From assembly GCF_042665295.1 (NCBI RefSeq), contig NZ_JBHTCO010000041.1, positions 1-64,000 of the forward strand: a stretch of DNA of 64,000 nucleotides, given 5' to 3'. The notes beneath the pieces are model-generated. The model did no database searches and had not been told where the DNA came from. It worked only from the letters and a program-made list of their open reading frames with translations. Within the stretch, counting starts at the first letter, position 1. Every line of letters begins with the position of its first letter. Of the stretch, positions 42,323 to 50,951 are shown piece by piece. The DNA comes from Scopulibacillus_A cellulosilyticus (GTDB taxonomy: Bacteria; Bacillota; Bacilli; Bacillales; Sporolactobacillaceae). The position numbers and the translations under genes were made by a program.

Positions 42323-42415
42323 TTATGATAAAAATATCCAATTTAAAATAAAGTATACAATAGTCGCAACTAAAACAATCCCTAAAAGAATCAAACCCAA
42401 CGTTGAATTTTTCAT
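42323..42415 (-). CDS. 30-residue single-pass membrane peptide of unknown function
   Basis: MKNSTLGLILLGIVLVATIV followed by YFILNWIFLS. It is one hydrophobic segment with a lysine at the start. AAAAAGGAG lies six bases before the ATG. It is divergent from tatA, and too short for usual gene finders. I recognise no family; a small regulatory membrane protein or toxin-like peptide is possible. Confidence 0.65.
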   Translation of the reverse strand: MKNSTLGLILLGIVLVATIVYFILNWIFLS

Positions 42416-42503
42416 CTTTTTGCTCCTTTTTCATTTTTAAATATTTTTTATATTCAATATACGGGTTATAATGAATATAAACCAAACGATTGGGGGAAGA
42501 CAA

Positions 42504-42680
42504 ATGGAATTGTTTAGCCCTGGTAAAATTGCTCTCATTTTATTGGTTGCCTTTATTATTTTCGGTCCAAAAAAATTGCCTGAATTGGGAAAAGCTGCTG
42601 GTAAAACACTAAATGAATTTAAAAGGTCATTCAATGGCAAGGCAGATCAAGACGAGTCAATAAACCCTCCTAAAGAATAA
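42504..42680 (+). CDS. tatA: Sec-independent protein translocase TatA
   Basis: A 58-residue TatA protein: short membrane segment (about 8-22), hinge FGPKKLPELGKAAGKTLNEF and an amphipathic helix with charged tail. It forms the twin-arginine protein-conducting pore with TatC. The ATG at 42504 follows GGGGGA; earlier in-frame ATG would add a non-family extension. No tatC neighbours it, so it is a stand-alone tatA copy. Confidence 0.92.
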   Translation: MELFSPGKIALILLVAFIIFGPKKLPELGKAAGKTLNEFKRSFNGKADQDESINPPKE

Positions 42681-42691
42681 TTTCCTTTTTT

Positions 42692-42717
42692 AAAACCTCT
42701 ATAATTAGAGGTTTTTT
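42692..42717 (+). terminator. Terminator of tatA
   Basis: AAACCTCTA/TTAGAGGTTT stem with three-base loop and six T. Confidence 0.9.
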
Positions 42718-42952
42718 CCTTTTCATTTTTAACTCTTAAAGGGAAAAACTCGGCAATTGTTAATTTGTTTAACGCCGGTGGTTGTCAAGTCTGTATTTTC
42801 AAGCTTCTTTAAGTATAAGTTTATATGAGTGAATCGTCATTCGTTTCTTGTTTTTTAAATTAATTAAAAATTTATCTTAATTGGATATTGCAAAAAGGCA
42901 AAGATGAAGGACTAATTGCTTTCATGGGGTTGATCTATATCCAATAAATAAA

Positions 42953-43138
42953 TTAAGAACTTTTAGATTGAAGCAAATTACGTTGATATAAATTAATTAA
43001 GACGTCTAGCTCTTTACTTTGCTTAACCGTTTCTTTGTTTTTTAGACCTCTGATGGATGCGATTTTCATCATTTCTTTTCTCTTTCGATTTATCATTTGC
43101 ATAAGTTCAATTCTGGTCGGATTCTTACTTTCCTTCAT
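42953..43138 (-). CDS. Spo0E-like aspartyl-phosphate phosphatase
   Basis: A 61-residue member of the Spo0E family, which dephosphorylates Spo0A-P and delays sporulation. The two-helix pattern is visible: IELMQMINRKRKEMMKIA, then the signature SKELDVLINLYQR, in which S-x-E-L-D is the catalytic interface. Monocistronic by appearance. Which response regulator it acts on cannot be told from sequence. Confidence 0.88.
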   Translation of the reverse strand: MKESKNPTRIELMQMINRKRKEMMKIASIRGLKNKETVKQSKELDVLINLYQRNLLQSKSS

Positions 43139-43324
43139 TTTCTTCTTTACCCCTATCTATATGAAATGTCGGTTCATATAAACCTTTGTCTATTATGCAA
43201 AGGATCGATAGAAATTGCAATTGTTTTGACAAAACTTATTATCATTAGACATTTTCAAACAAAATAATTAACCGGTTACACATTCTATAACGACGTGTTT
43301 TATGGTGGATAATGTCAAAAGAGG

Positions 43325-43352
43325 AAAAGAGACCAGGCAAAATGCCTAGTCT
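43325..43352 (-). terminator. Terminator of tlp
   Basis: Minus strand AGACTAGGC/GCCTGGTCT with ATTTT loop and tail CTCTTTTCC; overlaps the stop codon. Confidence 0.75.
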
Positions 43353-43576
43353 TTTTGATTTTGATATTGAGCTTCGTCTTTAATTTCCTCACGCATACCG
43401 GCAATGCTTTGCTCCCGGCGCTCATTTTTGTCAAGAATAGCTTGACGATCTTTTTCTGAAAGATCATCATTATGCAATGTTTCATGAGCTTCCTCAAGGT
43501 TTTCAATCGTATTTTGGACATTTTCCTGCAGTTTCTCAACGTTATCGCTGCGGTCATCCGGTTTAGGTCTAGGCAT
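43346..43576 (-). CDS. tlp: Small acid-soluble spore protein Tlp
   Basis: A 76-residue spore protein recognised by PDDRSDNVEKLQENVQNTIE and KNERREQSIAGMREEIKDE, nearly the sequence of B. subtilis Tlp. Made in the forespore. AAAGGAGGG precedes the ATG, and a sigma-G-like promoter lies upstream. A second overlapping ORF in another frame is an artefact. Confidence 0.93.
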   Translation of the reverse strand: MPRPKPDDRSDNVEKLQENVQNTIENLEEAHETLHNDDLSEKDRQAILDKNERREQSIAGMREEIKDEAQYQNQKD

Positions 43577-43610
43577 AAACAGTCCCTCCTTTAATTCATC
43601 GAATCACTAT

Positions 43611-43640
43611 TATTGTGTTTCAAGAAGAGAAGTTTATTCC
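43611..43640 (-). promoter_or_regulatory. Candidate sigma-G promoter of tlp
   Basis: Minus strand GGAATA (43640-43635), 17-nt spacer, CACAATA (43617-43611). The forespore consensus is close to TGAATA-N17-18-CATACTA, and tlp of B. subtilis is sigma-G dependent. Confidence 0.6.
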
Positions 43641-43658
43641 TGCAATTCGAAAAATCCG

Positions 43659-44168
43659 TTAAGCGGATTGTAATTGTATCGGCGTCATATGCTCAAAACT
43701 TTCACGGCATATTTCCTGCAAGGTTTTCCAAACTTCAACCAGATCATTATCATTTTCATTTTTCATAGTTAATTCAAGCCACGCTAACTCCTCGGACAGA
43801 CGGATTGAAGAACCAATCCAAATTTTTTTCCCTTTAATCTCAATAGTAAAAGGTTCTTCAAAACGAAACGGCAAGTAAAAACCTTGATTGTTTGGGTGAA
43901 GAATTAAATTCTGATAAATTGTCTTTTTTAAAAGCTTTGCATAAAACAATGGAACACCATCATTTTTAGCCGCGGTTTTCTTTAACTTTTCAATTAATTC
44001 ATGACTCCCTAATTCATAAGAGGCAATTTCTTCGTTCCAATTTAGCGACTCACGAAAAGGTGTCAGATGGCCGAGCTGCTGCATCTTAATTTCCAAACCC
44101 CGATAAAGGACATCGTCTTTGGAAATTTCTTCTACCGGAAGCGGTTTTAACTTTGCTAGTATTGACAT
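43659..44168 (-). CDS. Protein of unknown function
   Basis: A 169-residue cytosolic protein I do not recognise. It begins MSILAKLKPLPVEEISKDDV and has a central segment with GFYLPFRFEEPFTIEIKGKK and a helical end ELAWLELTMKNENDND. No cysteine-rich or membrane part. The ATG at 44168 follows GGGGGAATATTC; earlier ATG codons overlap it. Transcribed leftward between the RffA-like operon and tlp, without an obvious role in either. Confidence 0.75.
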   Translation of the reverse strand: MSILAKLKPLPVEEISKDDVLYRGLEIKMQQLGHLTPFRESLNWNEEIASYELGSHELIEKLKKTAAKNDGVPLFYAKLLKKTIYQNLILHPNNQGFYLPFRFEEPFTIEIKGKKIWIGSSIRLSEELAWLELTMKNENDNDLVEVWKTLQEICRESFEHMTPIQLQSA

Positions 44169-44263
44169 GAATATTCCCCCAAAAAAAGCATTTCTTTTTA
44201 GAATATTCGCCGCCAAAAGCAAAGTATTGACTGTAACGAACCTTCATAAAGATAAATACCCTA

Positions 44264-45400
44264 TTAAGTTCTTGTTTCATAAAAGCCCCTGATACAATCT
44301 GTTATGTAATTAATGGAATCATTTGTTAACCCGTAATACATAGGAAGACGGACCAACCTTTCACTTTCGTTTGTCGTAAATTGATCATTGCCATGAAATG
44401 TTCCTACCCTTTGACCGGCTTTAGAGGAATGGAGCGGAACATAATGAAAAACAGCCATAATACCTTTACTTTTCAAATAACTAATGAACTTCGAACGTTC
44501 TTCAATATCTCGAACTTTAATATAAAACATATGGGCGTTATGCTGACAGTTCTCGGGTATATGAGGGCATTTTATTTTCTCGGCACGCTCCAAATCAGCT
44601 AATTCATTATAATAAGTGTGCCAGCTTGATAAGCGGTCTGTATTGATCTCCTCCGCCTTTTCAAATTGTGCATATAAATAAGCAGCATTGAGTTCACTAG
44701 GCAAAAAGGATGAGCCAATATCAACCCATGAGTATTTATCAACCTGACCTTGCAAAAATTGTTTCCGGTTGGTGCCCTTTTCCCTGATAACTTCAGCACG
44801 GTCCACATAGCGTTGATCATTAATTAACAGCGCACCGCCTTCCCCGCTTGTGAAATTTTTTGTTTCATGAAAGCTGTAACAGCCAAAATGTCCGATTGTC
44901 CCAAGCGGACGTCCTTTGTACATACTCATGACGCCCTGTGCTGCATCTTCAACAACAAATAATCCATATTTATCAGCTAATTTCATGATAGCGTCCATCT
45001 CACAAGCAACACCCGCGTAATGAACAACAACGATCGCTTTCGTTCTATGATTGATTGCTTGTTCAATGAGCCTTTCATCAATGTTCATTGTATCCGGACG
45101 AATATCGACAAACACAATGTTTGCTCCATGCAGTGCAAAGGCGTTGGCTGTTGATGAGAAGGTATAAGACGGCATGATCACTTCATCACCATGGCCTATT
45201 TCCATCAGCACCGCAGCCATTTCTAATGCATGAGTGCATGACGGCGTAAGTAACGCTTTCGGACACCGGAATGTCTTCTCAATCCATTGATGACAAAGCT
45301 GTGTGAAGTGTCCATCTCCCGAAATTTTGCGATTCCTGATAGCTTGAATAAGATAAGCTTCTTCGTTGCCTGTTAAAGCTGGCTGATTAAAAGGAATCAT
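44264..45400 (-). CDS. dTDP-4-amino-4,6-dideoxygalactose transaminase-like (RffA/WecE family)
   Basis: A 378-residue PLP-dependent DegT/DnrJ/EryC1 aminotransferase. The PLP lysine is in SFHETKNFTSGEGGA (about residue 181); IPFNQPALTGNEEAYL at the start and PSYTFSSTANAF (about 80) are near-identical in pattern to RffA/WecE, which makes dTDP-Fuc4N from dTDP-4-keto-6-deoxyglucose. The WecD-like gene two genes upstream would acetylate that product. Substrate is by family; the dTDP-sugar genes are not in the window. Last gene of the four-gene operon. Confidence 0.88.
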   Translation of the reverse strand: MIPFNQPALTGNEEAYLIQAIRNRKISGDGHFTQLCHQWIEKTFRCPKALLTPSCTHALEMAAVLMEIGHGDEVIMPSYTFSSTANAFALHGANIVFVDIRPDTMNIDERLIEQAINHRTKAIVVVHYAGVACEMDAIMKLADKYGLFVVEDAAQGVMSMYKGRPLGTIGHFGCYSFHETKNFTSGEGGALLINDQRYVDRAEVIREKGTNRKQFLQGQVDKYSWVDIGSSFLPSELNAAYLYAQFEKAEEINTDRLSSWHTYYNELADLERAEKIKCPHIPENCQHNAHMFYIKVRDIEERSKFISYLKSKGIMAVFHYVPLHSSKAGQRVGTFHGNDQFTTNESERLVRLPMYYGLTNDSINYITDCIRGFYETRT

Positions 45401-45412
45401 ACTTTACACCAC

Positions 45413-45784
45413 CTAAGCAGACTGACTTATAACTATGACGCCAATGATCACCAACAATAATCCAACAACCTTATATACAGTTATCGCTTCATGGAAAAAA
45501 AGTATTGATAAAACAACAACCAATACGAAAGAAAGGCTTGTAAACGGATAAGCATAACTTAAAGAAAACTTTGTCATAGCCGCCATCCAAAATAGGGAGG
45601 CAATAAAAGCAGCGGCCAATCCAGAAAAAATAAAAGGATCAAATACAGTTTTAAACAAAAACAAGACCTTTTCCAAAGATCCGGACGGAAGCTGACCGAT
45701 TGCATTTATCCGCCATTTCAATACCATCTGTCCATAAACCGTAAAGAAAATCGTACCGAAAATATATAAGTAACCCAACGTCAT
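45413..45784 (-). CDS. Small EamA/SMR-type membrane protein, candidate lipid-sugar flippase subunit
   Basis: A 123-residue protein with four membrane segments, of the drug/metabolite superfamily in the short ArnE/ArnF/EmrE-like form. Gly/Pro-containing patterns AYPFTSLSFVLVVVLSILFF and VVGLLLVIIGVIVIS fit. Its placement between an amino-sugar acetyltransferase and an aminotransferase, with a polyprenyl-phosphate glycosyltransferase in the same operon, suggests it turns the sugar-lipid across the membrane, by analogy with ArnEF. Twelve bases before the RffA-like gene. Confidence 0.75.
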   Translation of the reverse strand: MTLGYLYIFGTIFFTVYGQMVLKWRINAIGQLPSGSLEKVLFLFKTVFDPFIFSGLAAAFIASLFWMAAMTKFSLSYAYPFTSLSFVLVVVLSILFFHEAITVYKVVGLLLVIIGVIVISQSA

Positions 45785-45838
45785 ACTCCTCTAATTGAAG
45801 TTTAAAGAAACGGCGGCTTGCCTTTTTCAAACTTCCTA

Positions 45839-46513
45839 TTATAAATGTTTATGATTGATCCTATGGTAAATATCCACAGGATTTCTAAAAGAAAAACCCA
45901 GATGATGATAAACGTTGACTATAGCCGTATTTGCCGCCGATACAGAGCTGACCAATTCCTTGTAACCAAAAGAATATAAATACTGACATGCAGCGCTCCA
46001 AAAATATTTGGCCAAACCTTTTCCTCTGAAATCCTTATGTAAAGCATGGAGTAATATCCGTTCATCATGACATGCAAAAAAGCCCGCTGTTGTTTGTCTA
46101 TAACGAAGCGCAAATACATTGCCGTTCTTGTAAATATCGCGGAGCCAATTGGCATAACGCCCGTCAGCCTTTTTTGAATCAATATGGAAATCCCGATGAA
46201 ACCGATCAAAGTGGAACGTATCAAAACACATGTCAATGATCTCTTCTAAATCAATTTCCTCATTAATTGAGATAGCGGGTTCGGAATAAAATTGAAAACG
46301 GTTATAACTGCCATACGGCTCAATAAGCGTATCGCAATAATAAAAACCATACTGATGAAGCAAAGCCTTTGATTCTAAAGGAGAAATCTTAACTGTAAAA
46401 TGGCCATTTACCTGATCTAACGAAGACAAAATGTCTTCTGACACGCGGCGGATTTCGTATGTATCAATACCAAATGCCCGCTGATCCCACGGTGTCCTGA
46501 TAATGTCCTCCAT
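45839..46513 (-). CDS. WecD/RffC-like GNAT acetyltransferase
   Basis: A 224-residue protein resembling dTDP-fucosamine acetyltransferase (WecD/RffC). The N-terminal half (about 1-90, with WDQRAFGIDTYEI and the HFTVKISPLESKALLHQYGF region) is the non-GNAT lobe, and the C-terminal half holds the acetyl-CoA motif HKDFRGKGLAKYFWSAACQY (about 157-176) and NVYHHLGFSFRNPVDIYHR. It would N-acylate the 4-amino group formed by the RffA-like enzyme. Starts at the stop of the glycosyltransferase gene (one-base overlap), so coupled. Confidence 0.82.
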   Translation of the reverse strand: MEDIIRTPWDQRAFGIDTYEIRRVSEDILSSLDQVNGHFTVKISPLESKALLHQYGFYYCDTLIEPYGSYNRFQFYSEPAISINEEIDLEEIIDMCFDTFHFDRFHRDFHIDSKKADGRYANWLRDIYKNGNVFALRYRQTTAGFFACHDERILLHALHKDFRGKGLAKYFWSAACQYLYSFGYKELVSSVSAANTAIVNVYHHLGFSFRNPVDIYHRINHKHL

Positions 46514-47496
46514 TACACGTCAGTCTCCTTATTTTTTATCACTTGAACAGGCTCTTCAAAACCGACAGCCTGATGGATAATATAAAGCGGACGCCCCTTA
46601 ACCTCATCAAAAACCTTACCAATATAGAGACCCAGAACGCCTAAATTAGCAAGAATTAACCCGCCAATAAAATAAATTGAAACCATGAAGCTCGTCCATC
46701 CCGCTACAGGCTGCATGAGAAAAAAGTATTTATAAATAAGAAAACAGCCAAATAGAAGGGATCCAAACGAAATGGCAAAGCCCAGTTTGATCGCTAAACG
46801 CAATGGCTTGTTTGACTGGGAAACAATGCTGTCCATCGCAAATCGCATCAATTTCGACAAATTATAACTTGATTTCCCAGTTTCCCGTTTCGCATGATTA
46901 ATATCTACTGATGTCCAGTTGAAACCGAGCCATTTTAAAAAAAGCGGATAAGAGCGGCTTCTTTCCCGTAAACGAACCACTTCATTAACCACTTGTCTCG
47001 AGCATATACTGAAATTTGCTATTGAATGATCAAACTTAGTATCTGCGAAATAGCCGTAAACTTTATAAAAGAGCTTGGACTGCCATTTTTTTATCAAAGT
47101 ATCATGACGCTCAGCGCGACGCCCAAACACAATATCATAACCCTCAAGCGCCTTAGTATGAAGGTGTATAATCTCCTCCGGCTGATCTTGCAAATCGCAG
47201 TCCATGACGACCACCCAATCACCTTTACTCGCATCAAGTCCTGCCGTAATGGCGATATGCTGGCCAAAATTCCTGGAAAGTTTAATCCCTTTTACCCGCA
47301 TATCATGAGCTGCTAACGATTGTATGACTTCCCACGACTGATCCGGGCTATGATCGCAAACCATAATAATTTCAAAACGGTTAGAGATTTGATTCAACAC
47401 CCTTTTTAACCGTTGATACAACTCGCGAAGACATTTTTCGCAGCCATAAACCGGCGTCACAACCGATATATAAGGCTTATATGCTTGTATGTTCAC
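46513..47496 (-). CDS. GT2 glycosyltransferase, polyprenyl-phosphate type (ArnC/GtrB-like)
   Basis: A 327-residue family 2 glycosyltransferase. The nucleotide-sugar domain has ISVVTPVYGCEKCLRELY at the start, DHSPDQSW, and the acidic motif VVMDCDLQDQPEEI (about 93); two C-terminal membrane segments (about 225-250 and 265-290) are those of polyprenyl-phosphate sugar transferases such as ArnC, GtrB and CsbB. First gene of the operon; the GTG at 47496 follows GGTGGTGA. It would load the amino sugar on undecaprenyl phosphate. No final membrane transferase (GT-C/YfhO-like) is nearby. Confidence 0.88.
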   Translation of the reverse strand: MNIQAYKPYISVVTPVYGCEKCLRELYQRLKRVLNQISNRFEIIMVCDHSPDQSWEVIQSLAAHDMRVKGIKLSRNFGQHIAITAGLDASKGDWVVVMDCDLQDQPEEIIHLHTKALEGYDIVFGRRAERHDTLIKKWQSKLFYKVYGYFADTKFDHSIANFSICSRQVVNEVVRLRERSRSYPLFLKWLGFNWTSVDINHAKRETGKSSYNLSKLMRFAMDSIVSQSNKPLRLAIKLGFAISFGSLLFGCFLIYKYFFLMQPVAGWTSFMVSIYFIGGLILANLGVLGLYIGKVFDEVKGRPLYIIHQAVGFEEPVQVIKNKETDV

Positions 47497-47572
47497 AAAT
47501 GTCACCACCATCCGACATTTTCATACATTTAGGTTATCCAACAGATTAAATTCCATTCATTTCCTGTATAAA

Positions 47573-47631
47573 AAGCTCGTTTTATGAGCGACTTTTCCCG
47601 GTGCTCATTTAAAAATGGGACCCGGGAAAAG
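47573..47631. repeat. Hairpin and single copy of the CGCTCATAAA-type unit
   Basis: CTCGTTTTATGAGCGACTTT at 47575-47594 matches the minus-strand form of the tandem units at 25097-25479. It runs into an inverted repeat ACTTTTCCCGG (47590-47600) with CCGGGAAAAGT (47621-47631). Confidence 0.55.
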
Positions 47632-47634
47632 TAA

Positions 47635-47665
47635 AAAACCATGCCAAAAATGGCATGGTCTTAAT
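47635..47665 (-). terminator. Terminator of the DUF1002 gene
   Basis: Minus strand ACCATGCCA/TGGCATGGT 9-bp stem and a run of six T. Confidence 0.9.
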
Positions 47666-48549
47666 TAAAGTGCTGAACTTATTTTGTTAATGAGTGATTG
47701 AAAAAAGTCTCCCAGCTTTGCAAAAAACCCTTTTGCTTGATCTGAATTTGCAGCCTGAGTGATTTTATTTTTAGCATTTTGCAGCTGATCAGTTACTGTA
47801 TTCCAGTTAATATTCAGGTTTTCAATTTTATTGAATAAGGATACCAATTCATTAGTATCATGGCTGTCTAAACTTATGCCGACCTTATTTGCCGAATCAT
47901 TAATAATATTTCTCATTTCTTGATCGTTTGACGGTTTGTCTTGGGCGATCTTTTCTTTGATAGTCGTCATGAGATCAGCAGCTTTTTCTTTTCCGACACC
48001 GTTTTGCTGAGCTAATTGAGCTGTTTTTACCATTTCTTCATTAGCCACTTGTTTTTGCTTTTCAGGTATGACTTTACCTGTTGACGTTTCATAGGCTTTA
48101 ATTAAGCCTGTTAACGCTGCCGTCCCGGATACGTTAAATGGCGCTGTGATATAAATACTCGCATCTTTAACGCCCGCTGTCGATAAAGCGTTAATATACA
48201 TATCATCCGAAACGTAAGTTATATTATGGGTGCGAACCGATAAACCTGTACCTTTGTCTTTCAGTGTAATTTTGGCACAGCTGATCGCCCGGCTGCCGAT
48301 CTGTGCCTTTGGCATGTATTTATCAAGATATTTATGTTCTTCCGCATTTGTAACGGTAATAATTTCTGCTTGAGTCGGGTCAACATTCATTTCCCTATAA
48401 ATGTCACGCTTTTGAGCTTCTGTTAAATTAGCTCCAATTGTAACAATAACATCACCCGGAGCTGAATCGGCCTTAGCGGATATCGTTCCGGATAATCCTA
48501 TTCCAATCAATATCGCCGATAAAATCGGAACAATAATTTTATTTAACAT
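47665..48549 (-). CDS. Exported DUF1002 protein (YpuA-like)
   Basis: A 294-residue secreted protein of the DUF1002 family, as B. subtilis YpuA. Signal peptide about 1-27 (ending SAKADS), then the family block VIVTIGANLTEAQKRDIYRE and ITVTNAEEHKYLD, and a helical C-terminal part. YpuA has been linked to cell envelope stress regulation in B. subtilis; the function is unknown. ATG at 48549 follows AGAGAGGG. A sigma-A-like promoter is 75 bases upstream. Confidence 0.88.
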   Translation of the reverse strand: MLNKIIVPILSAILIGIGLSGTISAKADSAPGDVIVTIGANLTEAQKRDIYREMNVDPTQAEIITVTNAEEHKYLDKYMPKAQIGSRAISCAKITLKDKGTGLSVRTHNITYVSDDMYINALSTAGVKDASIYITAPFNVSGTAALTGLIKAYETSTGKVIPEKQKQVANEEMVKTAQLAQQNGVGKEKAADLMTTIKEKIAQDKPSNDQEMRNIINDSANKVGISLDSHDTNELVSLFNKIENLNINWNTVTDQLQNAKNKITQAANSDQAKGFFAKLGDFFQSLINKISSAL

Positions 48550-48623
48550 CTTAATACCCTCTCTTAGGTTAATGCCTATCATCTTATATTATATATAATA
48601 GAATGATAGATCAGTTATACAAT

Positions 48624-48652
48624 AATATAATTTTGCAGATAAGAGATGTCAA
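48624..48652 (-). promoter_or_regulatory. Sigma-A promoter of the DUF1002 gene
   Basis: Minus strand TTGACA (48652-48647), 17-nt spacer, TATATT (48629-48624). Confidence 0.7.
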
Positions 48653-48845
48653 GATCATTCTTTATTATAAGATACGTATTACTTTAATTTTCATTGGGGG
48701 CATACCGAAAATTTATATCTGAACTGCACATTCATACAAACAAAACTCTTGTCTCCTAAACGTTTTTTACGTAATTAGAAGTATCCCTTTTAGAATACCA
48801 TTTGGCGGAATATCCCATGAATTATATACAAATTATATTTAACCA

Positions 48846-48871
48846 GTTAAAAGTTCTTAAATAATGGGTAA
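48846..48871 (+). promoter_or_regulatory. Candidate sigma-B promoter of the first lipoprotein gene
   Basis: GTTAAA (48846-48851), 14-nt spacer, GGGTAA (48866-48871). Same spacing and -10 as the rsbV promoter in this window; the -35 differs by one base from the consensus GTTTAA. It is 35 bases before the start codon. Confidence 0.55.
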
Positions 48872-48905
48872 GTAAATTATATATACCCTTTTGAGGAGTG
48901 AAATA

Positions 48906-49868
48906 ATGAGGAAATTTTATTCAATGATGTCTATTGCTTTAGGCATAACGCTTTTAACAGGATGCGGAAACCAGAATGCAAGCAATGCCGGGAGCACTAC
49001 ACCGGATCATTTAAAATCAAAATCCGAAAAGAAATTATTGGATAAAGAAACAGATAATCAAAAGGACAATAATAAATCATCCACTCAACCAACAAATAGC
49101 CAATCAGAAAAATCAAGCAGTAATCATTCGTCGGATCAAAAAAGTCCTTCAGACAAGGACAATAAAAATCAGGAAAGTACAAAATCACCTTCACCTCATA
49201 GCGTTATGCAAAAAGCCATGCAAAGCATGAGTACATCCGTTCCTAAGATGGCGCCAACCCAAGTCCCATTAGAAGACGGCAAGTATTTATCTGCCGCAAC
49301 TAAATCTGATAATGATAGCTATAATGTCATATTTATGCAAACTTCTAAACCAAAGCCAATTAATGATGCTTCTTTAAATGATATTAGTTCAAAGAATCAT
49401 ATTGTTTCATTTGGAGCTAATAAATATAAAAATCCTTCTGAAGCCGGCAAAAAGGCCAAATCTTCTGCTGGCAATGGATATTCCTCATTACAAGACGCTT
49501 CAAAATATAAATCAAATAAAGGCAACACTGATCTAGGCTACGGTATAAAGGGGGAATCTGGAGTAGCTGCGAGCCATACGTCTATAACATGGACAGAAGG
49601 CCGTTGGTTTATCTTAATCGAAGGGACAGATGCCCCAAATGCTTATCCAAGTTGCACTCCGGAAAGTCTTGCCAAAAATATGGTTGCGTATTTGCATACC
49701 CATGCATTACCATCACCTCATGATAAAGGATTTATTCGAGTAAAATGCGAGAAAAAAACACCGAAGACTTATATATCCTGGCAAGATCAATCGATTGTTT
49801 ACCATATGCAATCATACAAAAATCCATTAGATGTCTTGAAAATAGCTACTTCAATGAAATCTTTTTAA
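48906..49868 (+). CDS. Lipoprotein of unknown family, paralogue 1
   Basis: A 320-residue lipoprotein with lipobox LLTGCG (cysteine at about residue 20), a long Ser/Asn/Lys/Gln-rich linker (about 22-100) and a globular part (about 105-320). Its globular part shares SVPKMAPTQVP, SYNVIFMQTSKP, INDxSLND, SSKNxIVxFG and a WxEGxW motif with the paralogue at 51289. AGGAG precedes the ATG at 48906. I do not recognise the domain; two extra cysteines (about residues 245 and 280) are absent from the paralogue. Possible stress-induced cell-envelope protein given the promoter. Confidence 0.8.
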   Translation: MRKFYSMMSIALGITLLTGCGNQNASNAGSTTPDHLKSKSEKKLLDKETDNQKDNNKSSTQPTNSQSEKSSSNHSSDQKSPSDKDNKNQESTKSPSPHSVMQKAMQSMSTSVPKMAPTQVPLEDGKYLSAATKSDNDSYNVIFMQTSKPKPINDASLNDISSKNHIVSFGANKYKNPSEAGKKAKSSAGNGYSSLQDASKYKSNKGNTDLGYGIKGESGVAASHTSITWTEGRWFILIEGTDAPNAYPSCTPESLAKNMVAYLHTHALPSPHDKGFIRVKCEKKTPKTYISWQDQSIVYHMQSYKNPLDVLKIATSMKSF

Positions 49869-50267
49869 TAGTTAACAAAAATATTAAAGGAGCAGGGGGC
49901 TTTCCCTCCCCATTAATTTCGCCATATAAATAGTTGAGCGGAGAAGCCCGCCGGTAACATACGGAAACAATTACCATTGAACAAATGACATAATCGAGGT
50001 AATATAATCACACAAGCTGCATTGTTCGTATTCATAATAAAGTTTTAACCTTTAAGCTGTAAAAGGGAGTTTAAATTGAAATCGGAATGACAAGCCTCTG
50101 TCTATATGACATGGAGGACATGCAGGAACATTTCTGCGGACACCCACTTTGAGGAGTGGTGGTTTAAAACTTTCTTATACAACTACGGCAATGGCGGCTG
50201 TACATAACAAGCCTAATCATTAGGTTTATTCGGAAACTGTATTTTATTGTCTATATATAAACAAAAC
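49869..50267. other. Gene-free stretch between lipoprotein 1 and the ASCH gene
   Basis: No convincing ORF on either strand. A short palindrome AAGCCTAATCATTAGGTTTA near 50209 may act as a weak terminator of the ASCH gene. GGGGGCTTTCCCTCCCC at 49896 might end the lipoprotein transcript but lacks a T-run. Confidence 0.4.
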
Positions 50268-50717
50268 TTATCTATCTTTAACATCTGCCACTTTAAAACG
50301 CTCACAAACAAGAAGCATATCTTCCTTAAATTCACGTCCAATTGCGCTTAATTCATTTCTGAAAAACTTTTCATGAGCTTCCCACCAATATTGATAAGTC
50401 CTATCTCCTTCACCTTCAGCAATAGCAAACTCTTCAGTGACTTCATTCATTGGGGTTAGTGCAACCTCCACCGTTTTAATAATTGCCACAGGTTTATCTT
50501 CACTGTTTAAAATAATGCTATAATCCTCTGTTGTTGGCAGTGGTTCATTCTCCAGTTTATAAAAAATATATCCTGAGCATGTTGCAGTTTTTATGCCATC
50601 TATAACCAACTGTGCGAGATGATTAGGATTATCTCCGAATTGCCATGCACTAACAGACCGAGGCTTATCTTGATCCCTCCAAAAATCATTCCAATACGCT
50701 TGAGCTGCCTGATTCAT
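50268..50717 (-). CDS. ASCH domain protein
   Basis: A 149-residue protein of the ASCH superfamily (RNA-binding or amidase/nucleoside-handling fold). Typical features are AWQFGDNPNHLAQLVIDGIK, KTATCSGYIFYKLE, and the later EFAIAEGEGDRTYQYW, as in YqfB- and YtlB-type proteins. ATG at 50717 follows TTAGGAGG. Function unknown. It lies in reverse orientation between the two lipoprotein paralogues. Confidence 0.9.
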   Translation of the reverse strand: MNQAAQAYWNDFWRDQDKPRSVSAWQFGDNPNHLAQLVIDGIKTATCSGYIFYKLENEPLPTTEDYSIILNSEDKPVAIIKTVEVALTPMNEVTEEFAIAEGEGDRTYQYWWEAHEKFFRNELSAIGREFKEDMLLVCERFKVADVKDR

Positions 50718-50951
50718 AATATAGCCTCCTAACACATCTTTCATTTTTAATGACATAATATTATAAATAGATCGAAGGTAATCTAAAATATTATTCAATT
50801 AAAGCTCTTAGTAAATTATAAAAGCAACTATTTTTGTTCTAAAATGCGCTTTATGATAATTTGCTGTAAAACCGACTAATTATATTTCCTAAGGAAAGAA
50901 ATTTTCTAATACTTTTCATTTTTAAGTGTTTTTTTTATTTATAACGAGGGT

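Noticed and set aside
43315..43557. Second ORF overlapping tlp
   Set aside because: Out of frame with the clear Tlp protein and with no ribosome binding site of its own.
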